Assembly (NCBI GenBank): GCA_021736985.1
Contig: JAIPEW010000008.1
Location: 27,893-91,892 of the forward strand
Length of the DNA: 64,000 nt
Origin: Clostridiales bacterium
GTDB taxonomy: Bacteria > Bacillota > Desulfotomaculia > Desulfotomaculales > VENG01
Direction: 5' to 3'
Shown: positions 50,107 through 59,214 of the stretch, in pieces
Position numbering within the stretch: the first letter of the stretch is position 1
Layout: each line of letters opens with the position of its first letter
Translations under genes and position numbers: made by a program
The notes under the pieces: model-generated
What the model saw: the letters and a program-made list of their open reading frames with translations, nothing else
Database searches by the model: none
What the model was told of the DNA's origin: nothing

Positions 50107-50334
50107 ATGACTTTTCCTAATTTTAATTCCCCCGATGAAGAAATTAAAAAGTGGCTTCACCAGATAGCTTTTATATGTTTAAGTGAAGAATTTAAAAGTT
50201 TAAAATTAGAATTGGAAAAAATATATTTAGAGTATGGTGAAAAAAACTACAGGCTTGCGGCTTTTCAGGATGCTTTGTATGCTTTTTTAACTGAAAAAGA
50301 AAATGAAGAGATTAAGCAGTCAGAGGCCTACTAG
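50107..50334 (+). CDS. Small helical protein, first gene of a coupled pair
   Basis: A 75-aa, probably all-helical acidic protein (EIKKWLHQIAFICLSEEFKSL, KLELEKIYLEYGEKNYRLAAF). No family recognised. The ribosome-binding site GGGAG lies about 11 bases before the ATG. Its TAG overlaps the GTG of the next gene by one base, so the two are translationally coupled. Size, helicity and coupling would suit the antitoxin half of a toxin-antitoxin pair, but the place inside a housekeeping block also fits a regulatory helper; undecided. Confidence 0.7.
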   Translation: MTFPNFNSPDEEIKKWLHQIAFICLSEEFKSLKLELEKIYLEYGEKNYRLAAFQDALYAFLTEKENEEIKQSEAY

Positions 50335-50561
50335 TGGTAAAAAAAATTATTATTACAGAGCATGCGCGCAAACGGCTGCAGAATTTTAGGCAGGAAAAAA
50401 TTATTGCAGTTGATGTTGTTGAGGCTGCTGGTAGTATCCCAGGCCGTATACCGACTGCAACACGATTTCGGGGGTTTTTTGCCAAGTCGGGCCGTATGTT
50501 TGATATTGTAGCCAAGGATATTTCCGGAGGGCGCCTGGTAATAACTATTATTGGGAAATAA
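50334..50561 (+). CDS. Small DUF4258-like protein, second gene of a coupled pair
   Basis: A 75-aa basic protein. The layout IIITEHARKRLQ, then VVEAAGSIPGR, an Arg/Phe-rich strand (TRFRGFFAKSGRMFDIVAK) and a closing RLVITIIG resembles DUF4258/RelE-like small proteins, which start with a T-x-HA-x-x-R motif and end in paired strands. The GTG start overlaps the previous stop. No catalytic assignment can be made. rpsO begins about 55 bases later. Confidence 0.65.
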   Translation: MVKKIIITEHARKRLQNFRQEKIIAVDVVEAAGSIPGRIPTATRFRGFFAKSGRMFDIVAKDISGGRLVITIIGK

Positions 50562-50616
50562 TAATCCAGGACACGGAAAATAAATTTATAAAGTTTATGC
50601 AAAAGGGGGTGAGATT

Positions 50617-50886
50617 TTGACACTTACGTTAGAAAAAAAGCAATCACTAATTGAAGAACACAAGACGCATGAAAATGATACAGGTTCTCCTGAAGTACAG
50701 ATAGCAATATTGACCCAACGTATTACAGAACTTACTGAACACTTAAAAATTCATAAAAAGGACCATCATTCCAGGCGTGGATTGTTAAAAATGGTAGGAC
50801 AGCGCAGAGCATTGCTGAATTATCTTCAAAACCGTGATTTTGGACGTTACCGTTCTATAATTCGCAAGCTTGGTTTGCGTAAATAA
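50617..50886 (+). CDS. rpsO: 30S ribosomal protein S15
   Basis: An 89-aa S15 with the standard [19 protein letters not shown] and [19 protein letters not shown]. It binds 16S rRNA early in assembly. Start is TTG 50617 after AAAGGGGGTGAG. Followed by a weak hairpin and then pnp, its usual partner. Confidence 0.97.
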   Translation: MTLTLEKKQSLIEEHKTHENDTGSPEVQIAILTQRITELTEHLKIHKKDHHSRRGLLKMVGQRRALLNYLQNRDFGRYRSIIRKLGLRK

Positions 50887-50889
50887 ATT

Positions 50890-50914
50890 GAAGCGGGAAA
50901 TTACCCGCTTCTTG
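50890..50914 (+). terminator. Hairpin after rpsO, weak terminator or processing site
   Basis: GAAGCGGG (50890-50897) pairs with CCCGCTTC (50904-50911); no T-run follows, so partial readthrough into pnp or RNase processing is likely. Confidence 0.55.
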
Positions 50915-51040
50915 GTGTATAAAGGATAAATCTTAACACATGTATGTTTAGAGATAAGATATGCAATACTAATTATAACGTATTTATAATTTATTGTGAT
51001 ATGATAAGTTAATTTAATTAAATAATATAGTATACCAGGA

Positions 51041-51098
51041 AAGGAGGAAAACCGGTTACTGACCAGAGGTTGGTCGTTTTTGCCGGTTATAACCTTCT
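51041..51098 (+). promoter_or_regulatory. pnp leader: hairpin between Shine-Dalgarno and ATG
   Basis: AAGGAGG (51041-51047) is about 50 bases before the pnp ATG. Between them AACCGG (51050-51055) can pair with CCGGTT (51083-51088), with a nested GACCA/TGGTC stem at 51061-51075. Folding would bring the ribosome-binding site to about 12 bases from the ATG. An in-frame TAA at 51090 excludes an upstream start. It may be a structure-dependent or autoregulated translation start. Confidence 0.55.
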
Positions 51099-53351
51099 AT
51101 GCAAGAACAAAGCATTTTAAAAAAAGAAATGGAACTGGGTGGTAGAACCTTAAGTATTGAAACCGGGCGAGTGGCCAAGCAAGCTAATGGCTCGGTGCTT
51201 ATAAGGTATGGAGATACAGCTGTGCTGGTTACTTCAACTATGTCTAAAAAACCACGTGAGGGCATAGACTTTTTGCCTTTGACTGTTGATTATGAAGAAC
51301 GATTGTATTCAGTCGGAAAAATTCCCGGTGGTTTTATAAAAAGGGAGGGTCGTCCTAGTGAAAAGGCGACTCTGTCAGCACGGTTGATAGACAGGCCCCT
51401 GCGCCCTTTATTTCCTAAAAAGCTTAGAAACGATATTCATGTAATATCTACGATAATGTCAGTTGATCAGGATAATCCACCTGAAATAACTGCAATGATT
51501 GGTGCATCGAGTGCCCTGACAATTTCAGATATACCTTTTGATGGCCCAATTGCCGGAGTTATAGTAGGAAGGGTAGATGGAGAATACGTTGTAAACCCTA
51601 CGACAAGTCAAGCAGAAAAAAGCGACATGCATTTAGTTGTGGCAGGTACCAAAGACGCTATTATGATGGTTGAAGCTGGAGCTTCGCAGGTACCAGAAGA
51701 TATTTTAATGAATGCCATCTTTTTTGGACATGACGCTATTAAAGAAGTAATTGAATTTATAAATAGTTTTCACGAAGAAGCCGCGAAAATGAACCTGGTC
51801 AGCTCTAAAATTGAGTTAGAAGAAGAGAATGAGACAGATTTAATGGACGTAGTTTCTGAGGTAGCCAATAAAAAAATAAAAGATGCTGTAAGAGAATGTA
51901 TAGTGAATAAGTATGGTAAGAAAAAAAGAGAAGATTATTTGGATTCAATAAGAGATGAAATTATTGAATATTATTCCGAGGAGTATCCTGATAGTGAAGA
52001 TGAAATTATTAAGATAATAAAAGATATTGAAAAAAGAGAGATACGCCTGTCTATTTTAAATGACCATATTCGAGTAGATGGTAGGGCTCTTAATGAGGTT
52101 AGACCTATTAATGTGGAAGTAGGTTTGCTGCCGAGAACCCATGGTTGTGGATTATTTACACGGGGAGAAACTCAGGTCTTATCCAGTGTTACTCTTGGTG
52201 CTGTGTCTGAAGAACAAATACTTGACGGTTTGGGTGCAGAGGCAACAAAACGTTTTATGCATCATTATAACTTTCCCCCGTACAGTGTTGGTGAAACTAA
52301 GCCTTTGAGGTCACCTGGGCGCCGAGAAATTGGTCACGGGGCTCTAGCAGAAAGAGCATTAGAGCCAGTGATTCCTTCTGAAAACGACTTTCCTTATACA
52401 GTACGTATTGTATCCGAAGTTTTAGAAAGTAATGGTTCTACGTCCATGGGAAGTGTTTGCGGCAGTTGCCTGGGGTTAATGGATGCTGGTGTTCCCATTT
52501 CTGATCCTGTTGCAGGTGTTGCCATGGGGTTAGTTAAAGAGGATGCTAATTTTGGCGTTTTGACAGATATTCAAGGTCTTGAAGATCACATGGGAGATAT
52601 GGATTTTAAAGTTGCTGGAACTGAAAAAGGTGTTACAGCACTGCAAATGGATATTAAAATCTCCGGTATTGACAGGGATATACTTAAACAAGCTCTATCT
52701 CAGGCAACAGAAGGTAGAATGCACATTTTAAACAAAATGAAAGAAGTAATTGATGAGCCAAGAAGGGAATTGTCACCTTATGCACCGAGAATTATTCGCA
52801 CTTATATAGAGCCTGAAAAAATACGTGATGTTATCGGGCCCGGAGGAAAAACTATAAAGAAAATTATTGAAGAAACAGGGGTAGAGGTTGACATTGAAGA
52901 TGACGGTAGAGTCTTTATTGCAGCAGTAAACCCTGAAGCAGGGAAAAAAGCTGAAGAAATAATAAAACAGCTTACTGAAGAAGTTAAAACAGGCCAAATG
53001 TATGACGGAAAAGTTACAAAAGTAACTGATTTTGGTGCTTTTGTAGAGGTTGTGCCCGGAATACTGGGTATGCCCGGTAAAGAAGGGCTTGTTCATATTT
53101 CTCAACTGGCCCACAATCGTGTTAACAAGGTAGAAGATGTTGTTAGCGAAGGTGATGAAATACAGGTAAAATCAATAGGTTATGACAACATGGGCAGATT
53201 GAAACTATCTAAAAAAGAGGCAATGCCGCCACCGCCTCCGGAGGATAATCAGGAAGAATCATCTAACGGAAAAAAGCAGAAAGACAATAATAATAATAAT
53301 AAAAAATTTACTCAACATAAGCCAGGCCCCAAACGGAATAATAACCAATAG
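51099..53351 (+). CDS. pnp: Polyribonucleotide nucleotidyltransferase (PNPase)
   Basis: A 750-aa PNPase. Two RNase PH domains (to about 215 and about 310-545), with the catalytic block [17 protein letters not shown], then KH ([19 protein letters not shown]) and S1 ([18 protein letters not shown]). The tail is Pro- and Asn-rich, low complexity. It degrades RNA 3' to 5' by phosphorolysis. No ribosome-binding site lies at normal distance; see the leader. A terminator follows. Confidence 0.97.
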   Translation: MQEQSILKKEMELGGRTLSIETGRVAKQANGSVLIRYGDTAVLVTSTMSKKPREGIDFLPLTVDYEERLYSVGKIPGGFIKREGRPSEKATLSARLIDRPLRPLFPKKLRNDIHVISTIMSVDQDNPPEITAMIGASSALTISDIPFDGPIAGVIVGRVDGEYVVNPTTSQAEKSDMHLVVAGTKDAIMMVEAGASQVPEDILMNAIFFGHDAIKEVIEFINSFHEEAAKMNLVSSKIELEEENETDLMDVVSEVANKKIKDAVRECIVNKYGKKKREDYLDSIRDEIIEYYSEEYPDSEDEIIKIIKDIEKREIRLSILNDHIRVDGRALNEVRPINVEVGLLPRTHGCGLFTRGETQVLSSVTLGAVSEEQILDGLGAEATKRFMHHYNFPPYSVGETKPLRSPGRREIGHGALAERALEPVIPSENDFPYTVRIVSEVLESNGSTSMGSVCGSCLGLMDAGVPISDPVAGVAMGLVKEDANFGVLTDIQGLEDHMGDMDFKVAGTEKGVTALQMDIKISGIDRDILKQALSQATEGRMHILNKMKEVIDEPRRELSPYAPRIIRTYIEPEKIRDVIGPGGKTIKKIIEETGVEVDIEDDGRVFIAAVNPEAGKKAEEIIKQLTEEVKTGQMYDGKVTKVTDFGAFVEVVPGILGMPGKEGLVHISQLAHNRVNKVEDVVSEGDEIQVKSIGYDNMGRLKLSKKEAMPPPPPEDNQEESSNGKKQKDNNNNNKKFTQHKPGPKRNNNQ

Positions 53352-53357
53352 ATAAAT

Positions 53358-53379
53358 CCCTACATAGTAGGGGTTTTTT
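53358..53379 (+). terminator. Terminator after pnp
   Basis: CCCTAC (53358-53363) and GTAGGG with a 3-base loop, then GTTTTTT. Confidence 0.82.
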
Positions 53380-53460
53380 AATTTATAGAATTATAATTTA
53401 AACTATCTTTGCATATTATCTACATATATTAGATTAATGAAAAAGAGGTGTATATATCAA

Positions 53461-54207
53461 TTGCCAGTGTTAATTATAAAAAGAGCAAGGATTATGCTGG
53501 TGATATGTGTAGTACTGGTGGTTTCATCAATAACAATATGTATGTGTATGAGAAATAATAATACTTCGAAAACAGTATCTACGGATATAAAACCGATTTA
53601 CCAGGGAAATACAGGGAAAAAAGAAATAGCACTGACATGTAATGTTTTTTGGGGAGAAGATATATTACCTGCAATGTTAAAAATTTTAGACGACAACAAT
53701 GTTAAAATGACCTTTTTTATTGGTGGTACATGGGCTGAAAAAAATGAGGAACTTACAGAAGAAATTTATGAAAAGGGTCACGAAATTGGCAACCATGGAT
53801 ATTCTCACCCACACCCGGATCGCCTGTCGAAGGAAGATAATTTACAAGATATACAAAAATGTGAAAAAGTATTAAATAATATAATAGAGAAAAAAACAAA
53901 TCTCTACGCTCCTCCTTATGGAGAAAGAGGGCCAGCGGTACTTCAAGCTGCGGACCAGGCAGATTACTTGACTGTACTCTGGAGTATAGATACTGTTGAT
54001 TGGAAAAATCCAACCCCCGATACTATTTTAAATAAAATAAATGAAAAGGCGCATAACGGAGCTATAATACTGATGCATCCTACATTTCCCATATTGCATA
54101 CATTACCTGAGATAATTCAATCTTTACGCGAACAGGGGTATTCACTGGTTACAGTTAGCCAGCTGCTTAATGACAATAAAGACAGTTACATAAAATCTTC
54201 GCGATAG
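53461..54207 (+). CDS. ylxY: Polysaccharide deacetylase, YlxY-like
   Basis: A 248-aa NodB-homology protein with an N-terminal membrane anchor (IMLVICVVLVVSSITICMC). The fold motifs are MTFFIGGTWA, GHEIGNHGYSHPHPDRLS (zinc His pair), APPYGERGPAV and ILMHPTFPI. However the first motif reads ALTCNVFWGED where active enzymes have TFDDGP, so the catalytic Asp pair is altered and activity is doubtful, as known for YlxY-type proteins. I use TTG 53461 after AAAGAGGTG; the track ATG 53437 is in front of that site. The position after pnp equals that of ylxY in B. subtilis. Confidence 0.85.
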   Translation: MPVLIIKRARIMLVICVVLVVSSITICMCMRNNNTSKTVSTDIKPIYQGNTGKKEIALTCNVFWGEDILPAMLKILDDNNVKMTFFIGGTWAEKNEELTEEIYEKGHEIGNHGYSHPHPDRLSKEDNLQDIQKCEKVLNNIIEKKTNLYAPPYGERGPAVLQAADQADYLTVLWSIDTVDWKNPTPDTILNKINEKAHNGAIILMHPTFPILHTLPEIIQSLREQGYSLVTVSQLLNDNKDSYIKSSR

Positions 54208-54493
54208 GGAATTATTATAATCAGATCTAAAAGGCTATGGTCTTAAACGTAAATAACAATTTGCTGGAAGGTAGAGGAATCTAGGTGCGTTGCATAGCCA
54301 ATCAAATTCCGAGATCCCGGCTACTCAGGACGTAAAAACTTGCTGTGCAGTATCACAAAGCGTTTACATTAAAATATACTTTATGCTCAAAGTAAAAATG
54401 CGGAGTCTCCTGGAGGAAACCATTGGTTCTTTACCAAGGTCTTAGAAGAGTTTTCATACTCTGTTGTGAACAAGAAGCTCATGGGAGTTTAAT
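54208..54493. other. 286-base non-coding stretch before dacF, possibly structured
   Basis: No ORF. GGCTATG (near 54231) can pair with CATAGCC (near 54293), enclosing a purine-rich stretch (GGAAGGTAGAGGAATC). Further on, CCATTGGT/ACCAAGG and AGAGT/ACTCT can pair, ending in AACAAGAAGCTCATGGGAG just before dacF. The 3' part recalls right ends of IS200/IS605-type elements, but no transposase remains. Confidence 0.4.
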
Positions 54494-55633
54494 ATGAAAA
54501 AATATGTCCTAAAAATAACAACATACTTAATTTTATTTTATATATTTTTATGTATGTATCCTGTGCATAATGCTTGTTCAAACCCGTGCATTTCTATAAC
54601 GGCCGATGCTGCAGTGCTATTAGATGCACGAACAGGGCAGGTGTTATATTCAAAGAATTCACATCAAGCTCGTCCCCCGGCAAGTACTACTAAAGTTGCT
54701 ACGGCTTTGATGGCATTACAAATAGGTAATTTAGATAATGTAATAACTGTGAGTAAAAAGGCAGCCAATGTTGGAGAATCAAGTATTCATCTTATTGAGG
54801 GAGAAGAATTGACGTTAAAACAGTTATTAACCGGTGCACTAATAAAATCTGGTAATGATGCTTGTGCTGCTATAGCTGAAGGTCTGAGCGGAACAGAAAA
54901 AATGTATATGCAACTTGTAAATAACAGGGTTAATTTACTGGGGGCAAATGATACTGTATTTATAAACAGCAATGGTTTACCAATTGCAAATCACCTGTCT
55001 TCAGCTTATGATCTTGCTTTAATAACACGGTATGCATTTTTGAACTCAACATTTAGAGAAATTGTGAAAACTCCGTTTACTAAAATAAACAGGCAAAAAA
55101 ACTGGATGTATTCAATTAAAAATACAAATAAACTTCTATGGATATATTCAAATGCTAACGGAGTAAAGACTGGCACGACAAATAAAGCCGGGTCGTGCCT
55201 AATTGCATCCGCTGAAAGAGATAATAAATTTTTAATTAGTGTTGTATTACACAGTGACAGTCGTTATGAAGATTCTATTAAATTAATGGAATACGGCTTT
55301 AATAATTTTGAAGAAAAAGAAATAATAAAAAGTGGGGAAAAAATAAAAGAAATTAAAGTATCCGGTAGTAACGGAAAAACGCTAGAGGCATCAGCAGCAA
55401 GTTCAAAAGTTTTTTTAAGTTCCCAAAACACATTAACAAACTTTAAAACAAAATGTATTATTAAAGATGATATTAAAGTTCCGGTGCAGAGTGGAGATAT
55501 AATAGGTATAGTTAAAATTTTTTACCGTGAAAAACCAGTAGGATATGTTAACCTGGTAGCAAGAAACTCTGTTCAAACTGAGTATAAAGGTTTAAAAATA
55601 ACAAGATATATAAAGAACCTTTTTCCCTGGTAA
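54494..55633 (+). CDS. dacF: D-alanyl-D-alanine carboxypeptidase, DacF-like (PBP5 family)
   Basis: A 379-aa secreted serine peptidase. Signal peptide to about residue 28; SxxK in PASTTKVA (Ser 64, Lys 67), SGN in KSGNDAC, KTG in GVKTGTTNKAG. A PBP5-type C-terminal beta domain and a final hydrophobic/amphipathic stretch follow. It trims the terminal D-Ala of peptidoglycan stems; relatives shape the spore cortex. ATG follows CATGGGAG. Confidence 0.93.
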   Translation: MKKYVLKITTYLILFYIFLCMYPVHNACSNPCISITADAAVLLDARTGQVLYSKNSHQARPPASTTKVATALMALQIGNLDNVITVSKKAANVGESSIHLIEGEELTLKQLLTGALIKSGNDACAAIAEGLSGTEKMYMQLVNNRVNLLGANDTVFINSNGLPIANHLSSAYDLALITRYAFLNSTFREIVKTPFTKINRQKNWMYSIKNTNKLLWIYSNANGVKTGTTNKAGSCLIASAERDNKFLISVVLHSDSRYEDSIKLMEYGFNNFEEKEIIKSGEKIKEIKVSGSNGKTLEASAASSKVFLSSQNTLTNFKTKCIIKDDIKVPVQSGDIIGIVKIFYREKPVGYVNLVARNSVQTEYKGLKITRYIKNLFPW

Positions 55634-55712
55634 CTTATTCGGGAAGGAGTAATTTGTTTCACAACGAATATTGACAATTAGATGTTCTAATTTTTGTTTA
55701 GGAGGGCAAGTA

Positions 55713-56966
55713 TTGCATAAGAGAAATGTATTGGACAATGGTATGCAAGTTTTAACTGAGAAAATCCCCCATGTAAGGTCTGTCACGATTGGATTTTGGG
55801 TAAATGTAGGTTCCAGGGATGAATTTCAGGAAGCAGCAGGTATATCGCATTTTATAGAGCACCTGATGTTTAAAGGAACTAATAACCGTAAAGCCAGAGA
55901 TATAGCTGAAGCACTTGATGCAGTAGGGGGGCATTTAAATGCCTTTACTACAAAAGAATATACATGTTATTACGTACGGGTATTAGATGAATTTTTTGAG
56001 TATGCTTTTGATATAATAAGCGATATGTTGTTAAATTCATGTTTTTCTGCGGAAGACCTGGAATGTGAGCGCAATGTGATTTTGGAAGAAATTAAAATGA
56101 ACGAGGATACGCCTGATGAGCAGGTATATGATATATTCGCACATACTCTTTGGGGTGAGCATCCACTGGGTAGGCCGGTAATTGGTTTTGAAGAAATTAT
56201 TAATAATTTAACCAGGCAGGAAATAATCGACTTTTTTAATAAATATTATATATCATCTAACTTAATTATTGCTGCTGCTGGAAATATAGAACATGAAAGA
56301 GTTGTTGATAAAGTAAACAATATTTTTGGACATGTAAGATCTAAGGAAAATAACCGTTTATTTCAAAAAGCTCAACCTCACAATGACATAAAATTTTTAA
56401 AAAAGGAAACAGAACAAGTACATATATGTACTGGCGGGCCAGGATTGCCGTTAGCCCATGAAAATTTATATGTGTTTCAGTTAATCAATACTGTTTTGGG
56501 CGGCGGCATCAGTTCCAGGTTATTTCAACAGGTTAGGGAAGAAAAGGGGCTGGTATATACAATATTCTCACATCACAGTTCATATCATGATGGGGGAGTT
56601 TTTTGCATTTATTTAGGACTAAGTAGAAAAAATATAGAAAAAGCTCTGGAATTAGTGTATGGCCAGGTTAGAGATATCCAGGAAAATGGTGTCACACAAG
56701 TTGAGCTGCAAAGAGCGAAAGACCAGATGCGAGGTAACTTGTTATTAAGTTTAGAACATGTAAACAGCCGCATGAGCAGGTTAGGTAAATCACAGATGTA
56801 TCTAGGTAAAATTATACAGCCAGAGGAGATAGTGAAACAAATAAATAATATAGATAATGAGCAAATAAAACAGGTTGCTAGAGAATATTTAAAACCTCAA
56901 GATTTTTGCCTTGCCAGTGTAGGTTCATTGGATGATATGGAATTAGTAAAAAAACTAAAAGATTAA
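55713..56966 (+). CDS. mlpA: M16-family zinc peptidase (MlpA/YmxG-like)
   Basis: A 417-aa pitrilysin-family protease. The inverted zinc motif HFIEH with the distal Glu in ERNVILEEIKMNEDTP is intact; the second half (LVYTIFSHHSSYHDGG) is the inactive repeat. The B. subtilis homologue stands in the same place between ylxY and ymxH. Start is TTG 55713 after AGGAGGG; the track ORF opens 42 bases earlier. Confidence 0.93.
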   Translation: MHKRNVLDNGMQVLTEKIPHVRSVTIGFWVNVGSRDEFQEAAGISHFIEHLMFKGTNNRKARDIAEALDAVGGHLNAFTTKEYTCYYVRVLDEFFEYAFDIISDMLLNSCFSAEDLECERNVILEEIKMNEDTPDEQVYDIFAHTLWGEHPLGRPVIGFEEIINNLTRQEIIDFFNKYYISSNLIIAAAGNIEHERVVDKVNNIFGHVRSKENNRLFQKAQPHNDIKFLKKETEQVHICTGGPGLPLAHENLYVFQLINTVLGGGISSRLFQQVREEKGLVYTIFSHHSSYHDGGVFCIYLGLSRKNIEKALELVYGQVRDIQENGVTQVELQRAKDQMRGNLLLSLEHVNSRMSRLGKSQMYLGKIIQPEEIVKQINNIDNEQIKQVAREYLKPQDFCLASVGSLDDMELVKKLKD

Positions 56967-57006
56967 TAATCAATACTTAATACAAATAATATAAGGGTTT
57001 TTAAAA

Positions 57007-57549
57007 ATGGATAATAATGAGCTAAATTTAAAGAGTATAAAAACAGAAAATCTGAAGAAGTTTATTGAGCTAGCTGAGCTAGAATTAAAAAAGCGCCAGG
57101 GACGTGGTTTTGAAGCAGCATCAGGTTTTGAAAAAAAAGTAAAGTATTTGCCTCAACGAGCTACTCCCTGTTCTGGAGGTTACGATATCTGGCCCCTGGA
57201 AGAAGTAACCTTGTATCCTGGAGAAAGTCACGTATTTTACACGGGTATAAAAGTTTATATGCCAGAGGATGAAATTTTTATTATAAATATACGTTCCAGC
57301 TATGGTATAAAAAACGATATTCAGCTTTGCAACGAGCAGGGGTGGATAGATGCGGATTATTATTCTAACAGCGAGAATGATGGTGTAATAATTGTAAAGG
57401 TTAAGAATTTTGGTTCTGAGCCATTTATTTTTAAAAAAGAAGAATCTTTTGCACAGGGTTTATTTGTGAAATATTATATAACAGATAATGACAGTCCCCG
57501 TATGTCCAAAAGAAGTGGGGGGATAGGGCATAGTACAAAAAGGGAATAA
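57007..57549 (+). CDS. dUTPase-like protein
   Basis: A 180-aa protein of the dUTPase/dCTP-deaminase fold. Motif 1 is SGGYDIWP, motif 2 RSSYGIKN, motif 3 GWIDADYYSNSENDGVI, motif 4 EESFAQGLFVKY and motif 5 KRSGGIGHSTKRE. They depart from typical Dut (AAGYDL, RSGLA, GVIDSDYRGE, RGSGGFGSTG), and a 45-residue helical N-terminus precedes, so substrate could differ from dUTP. ATG has a weak AAGGG upstream. Confidence 0.8.
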   Translation: MDNNELNLKSIKTENLKKFIELAELELKKRQGRGFEAASGFEKKVKYLPQRATPCSGGYDIWPLEEVTLYPGESHVFYTGIKVYMPEDEIFIINIRSSYGIKNDIQLCNEQGWIDADYYSNSENDGVIIVKVKNFGSEPFIFKKEESFAQGLFVKYYITDNDSPRMSKRSGGIGHSTKRE

Positions 57550-57590
57550 TTTCTAGTCCTGCTCATAAAATTTTATAAGGGGGTGGGACA

Positions 57591-57929
57591 ATGTTTACCG
57601 GTACAGTAATTATTACTATAATTACTTTTCTTTTGTTATTTTTATCTATAAGAGAAAGAGTAAGATTAACCAGGTATCGTGAAAAGGACTGGGATGTTAT
57701 AGGAGAAGGAAAATCCAGTCCATTGTCCCGGGCTTTAACAAGCCTTGTTGGAACTGCAGGAGGTATATACTTATCAGTTATCTTACTAATAACTTTTCTA
57801 GAATTTCAAATTCCCGAGCGTATTGATATAGGAGTGGTAAGAATAGAACCTATTGCTGCGATATCTATTATTTTAGCTATTTTGCAGCCATTTATTCTAA
57901 GAGTAATTGAATCACGTAAGCGTTTATAG
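57591..57929 (+). CDS. Small membrane protein, unknown function
   Basis: A 112-aa protein with three predicted membrane helices (FTGTVIITIITFLLLFLSI at the N-terminus, then ALTSLVGTAGGIYLSVILLITF and IEPIAAISIILAILQPFIL) and a basic loop after the first. No family recognised. ATG follows AAGGGGGTGG. It lies between the dut-like gene and ylmC on the same strand. Confidence 0.75.
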   Translation: MFTGTVIITIITFLLLFLSIRERVRLTRYREKDWDVIGEGKSSPLSRALTSLVGTAGGIYLSVILLITFLEFQIPERIDIGVVRIEPIAAISIILAILQPFILRVIESRKRL

Positions 57930-57953
57930 TGAATATGAAATCGGAGGGAAACG

Positions 57954-58223
57954 ATGAGAATGGCGGAGTTTGCCGGTAAAGAAATTGTTAATATTTTTGA
58001 TGGGGCGAGATTGGGTGTTGTTGGTGAATCTGATATAGCAGTGGATATTAATACCGGATATGTTGAATCAATAATTTTACCTAGAAAACCTGGATTGGTT
58101 AATTTTTGGGTAGACAGGCAAAGTTTAATTATACCGTGGCAATCTGTAAAAAAAATAGGTGCAGAAGTAATAATTGTAGAACTAGATCAAACTAATCTAG
58201 ATTACCGAAGGTTTTCAATCTAA
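57954..58223 (+). CDS. ymxH: YlmC/YmxH-family PRC-barrel protein
   Basis: An 89-aa PRC-barrel protein: FAGKEIVNIFDGARLGVVGESDIAVD and IPWQSVKKIGAEVIIV. The family is sporulation-associated in Firmicutes; ymxH lies at this site (mlpA-ymxH-spoVFA) in B. subtilis. ATG follows GGAGGG. A terminator follows. Confidence 0.9.
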   Translation: MRMAEFAGKEIVNIFDGARLGVVGESDIAVDINTGYVESIILPRKPGLVNFWVDRQSLIIPWQSVKKIGAEVIIVELDQTNLDYRRFSI

Positions 58224-58227
58224 AAAC

Positions 58228-58256
58228 CCAGTGGGAATTCACCACTGGTTTTTTTA
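58228..58256 (+). terminator. Terminator after ymxH
   Basis: CCAGTGG (58228-58234) and CCACTGG (58242-58248), then TTTTTTTATTTT. Confidence 0.85.
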
Positions 58257-58320
58257 TTTTATAGAATATATCAGGCAATAATAAATGTAGAAGCTATTAT
58301 AAGGACTGGATGTTGAGATA

Positions 58321-58977
58321 ATGAGCAGGAAGGACAGGAAAGAACTTATACGTCAGATTGAAGAATTAAGAGGTTCACGCCTGATTTGTTATATTACAGG
58401 AGATCGGGAAAACTTAAAAACTAGAATAGCCCCGGATGTAAACCATGTTTTTTACCGGCACTTGGAAATGATATCTAAAAAAATGCCAGTAGATTTATTT
58501 TTATATACACGGGGTGGTGATATATTAACACCATGGCGACTTGTATGTTTAATCAGGGAATATACACCTGATTTTAATGTTTTAGTACCTTTTCGTTCGT
58601 ACAGCGCAGGTACTTTAATATGCTTGGGGGCAAGTAATATTATAATGGGAAAATGGGGTGAACTTGGTCCTATTGACCCGAGTGTTGATAATCCTTTTAA
58701 TCCCGAAGATCCTAATGATAAATCAGCAAAAATTTCAATAGACATAGAGAATGTTTATTCTTTTATTTCACTTGTTACTCAAAAAGCTGGTATAGTGAAC
58801 CAGGTAGAGTTGTCGAAGATAATACGTATGCTCGCTGAAAAAATACATCCACTGGCACTAGGAAATGTCTACCGTTACCATCTTTTAACTTTCCATCCGG
58901 GAAGTCCCCTTCCTGAGCGAAGCGAAGGGAGGGATAGTGTGTGCAGAAACAGGATTTTCCTGACGGGCACAGAGTAA
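58321..58977 (+). pseudogene. SDH-type Clp-fold serine protease, C-terminally truncated
   Basis: A 218-aa ORF of the serine dehydrogenase-proteinase (SDH_sah) family, a ClpP/SppA fold. LYTRGGDILTPWRL, PFRSYSAGTLICLGAS with the likely nucleophilic Ser, and GELGPIDPSV are typical. Relatives are about 280 aa; here the alignment breaks after HPLALGNVYR, and the last 30 residues derive from an imperfect palindrome (TTCCTGAGCGAAGCGAAGG) unlike protein sequence. So the gene has probably lost its end to an insertion/deletion. ATG lies about 65 bases after the ymxH terminator. Retained activity is doubtful. Confidence 0.75.
58905..58936. repeat. Imperfect palindrome at the break of the SDH protease gene
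   Basis: CCCCTTCC and GGGAGGG-type arms flank GAGCGAAGCGAAG. The element is G+C-rich compared with surroundings and marks where the reading frame leaves family sequence, suggesting a small repetitive (REP/MITE-like) insertion. Confidence 0.5.
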
Positions 58978-59162
58978 ATGTTAATATCATTGAGCAGGGA
59001 TGGAAAAATATGAGTTAACCAGTGTATACTATGAAAAATTCTAACATTTTAAAAGGAAATGTTTAAATTATTATTGAATACACAAAATACTGCTTTGTTT
59101 AAATCATTATTTGCTTTCTTGACAACTTTTTAATACATTAGAAAATAAGTTTTAAAAAAAGA

Positions 59163-59214
59163 AAAGGGGGGAACTGGTTTTTCCGGTTATTTTTGCGGTA
59201 AAATCAGTATTTTT
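59163..59214 (+). promoter_or_regulatory. dapB leader with Shine-Dalgarno far from ATG and a hairpin between
   Basis: AAGGGGGGAA lies about 45 bases before the dapB ATG. AACTGG (59172-59177) pairs with CCGGTT (59183-59188, one G-U) around TTTTT. The layout resembles the pnp leader, sharing a GTTTTT(G)CCGGTTAT segment. Confidence 0.45.

Noticed and set aside
59119-59150. TTGACA before dapB as a promoter
   Set aside because: The -35 is perfect but no acceptable -10 occurs at 16-18 bases.
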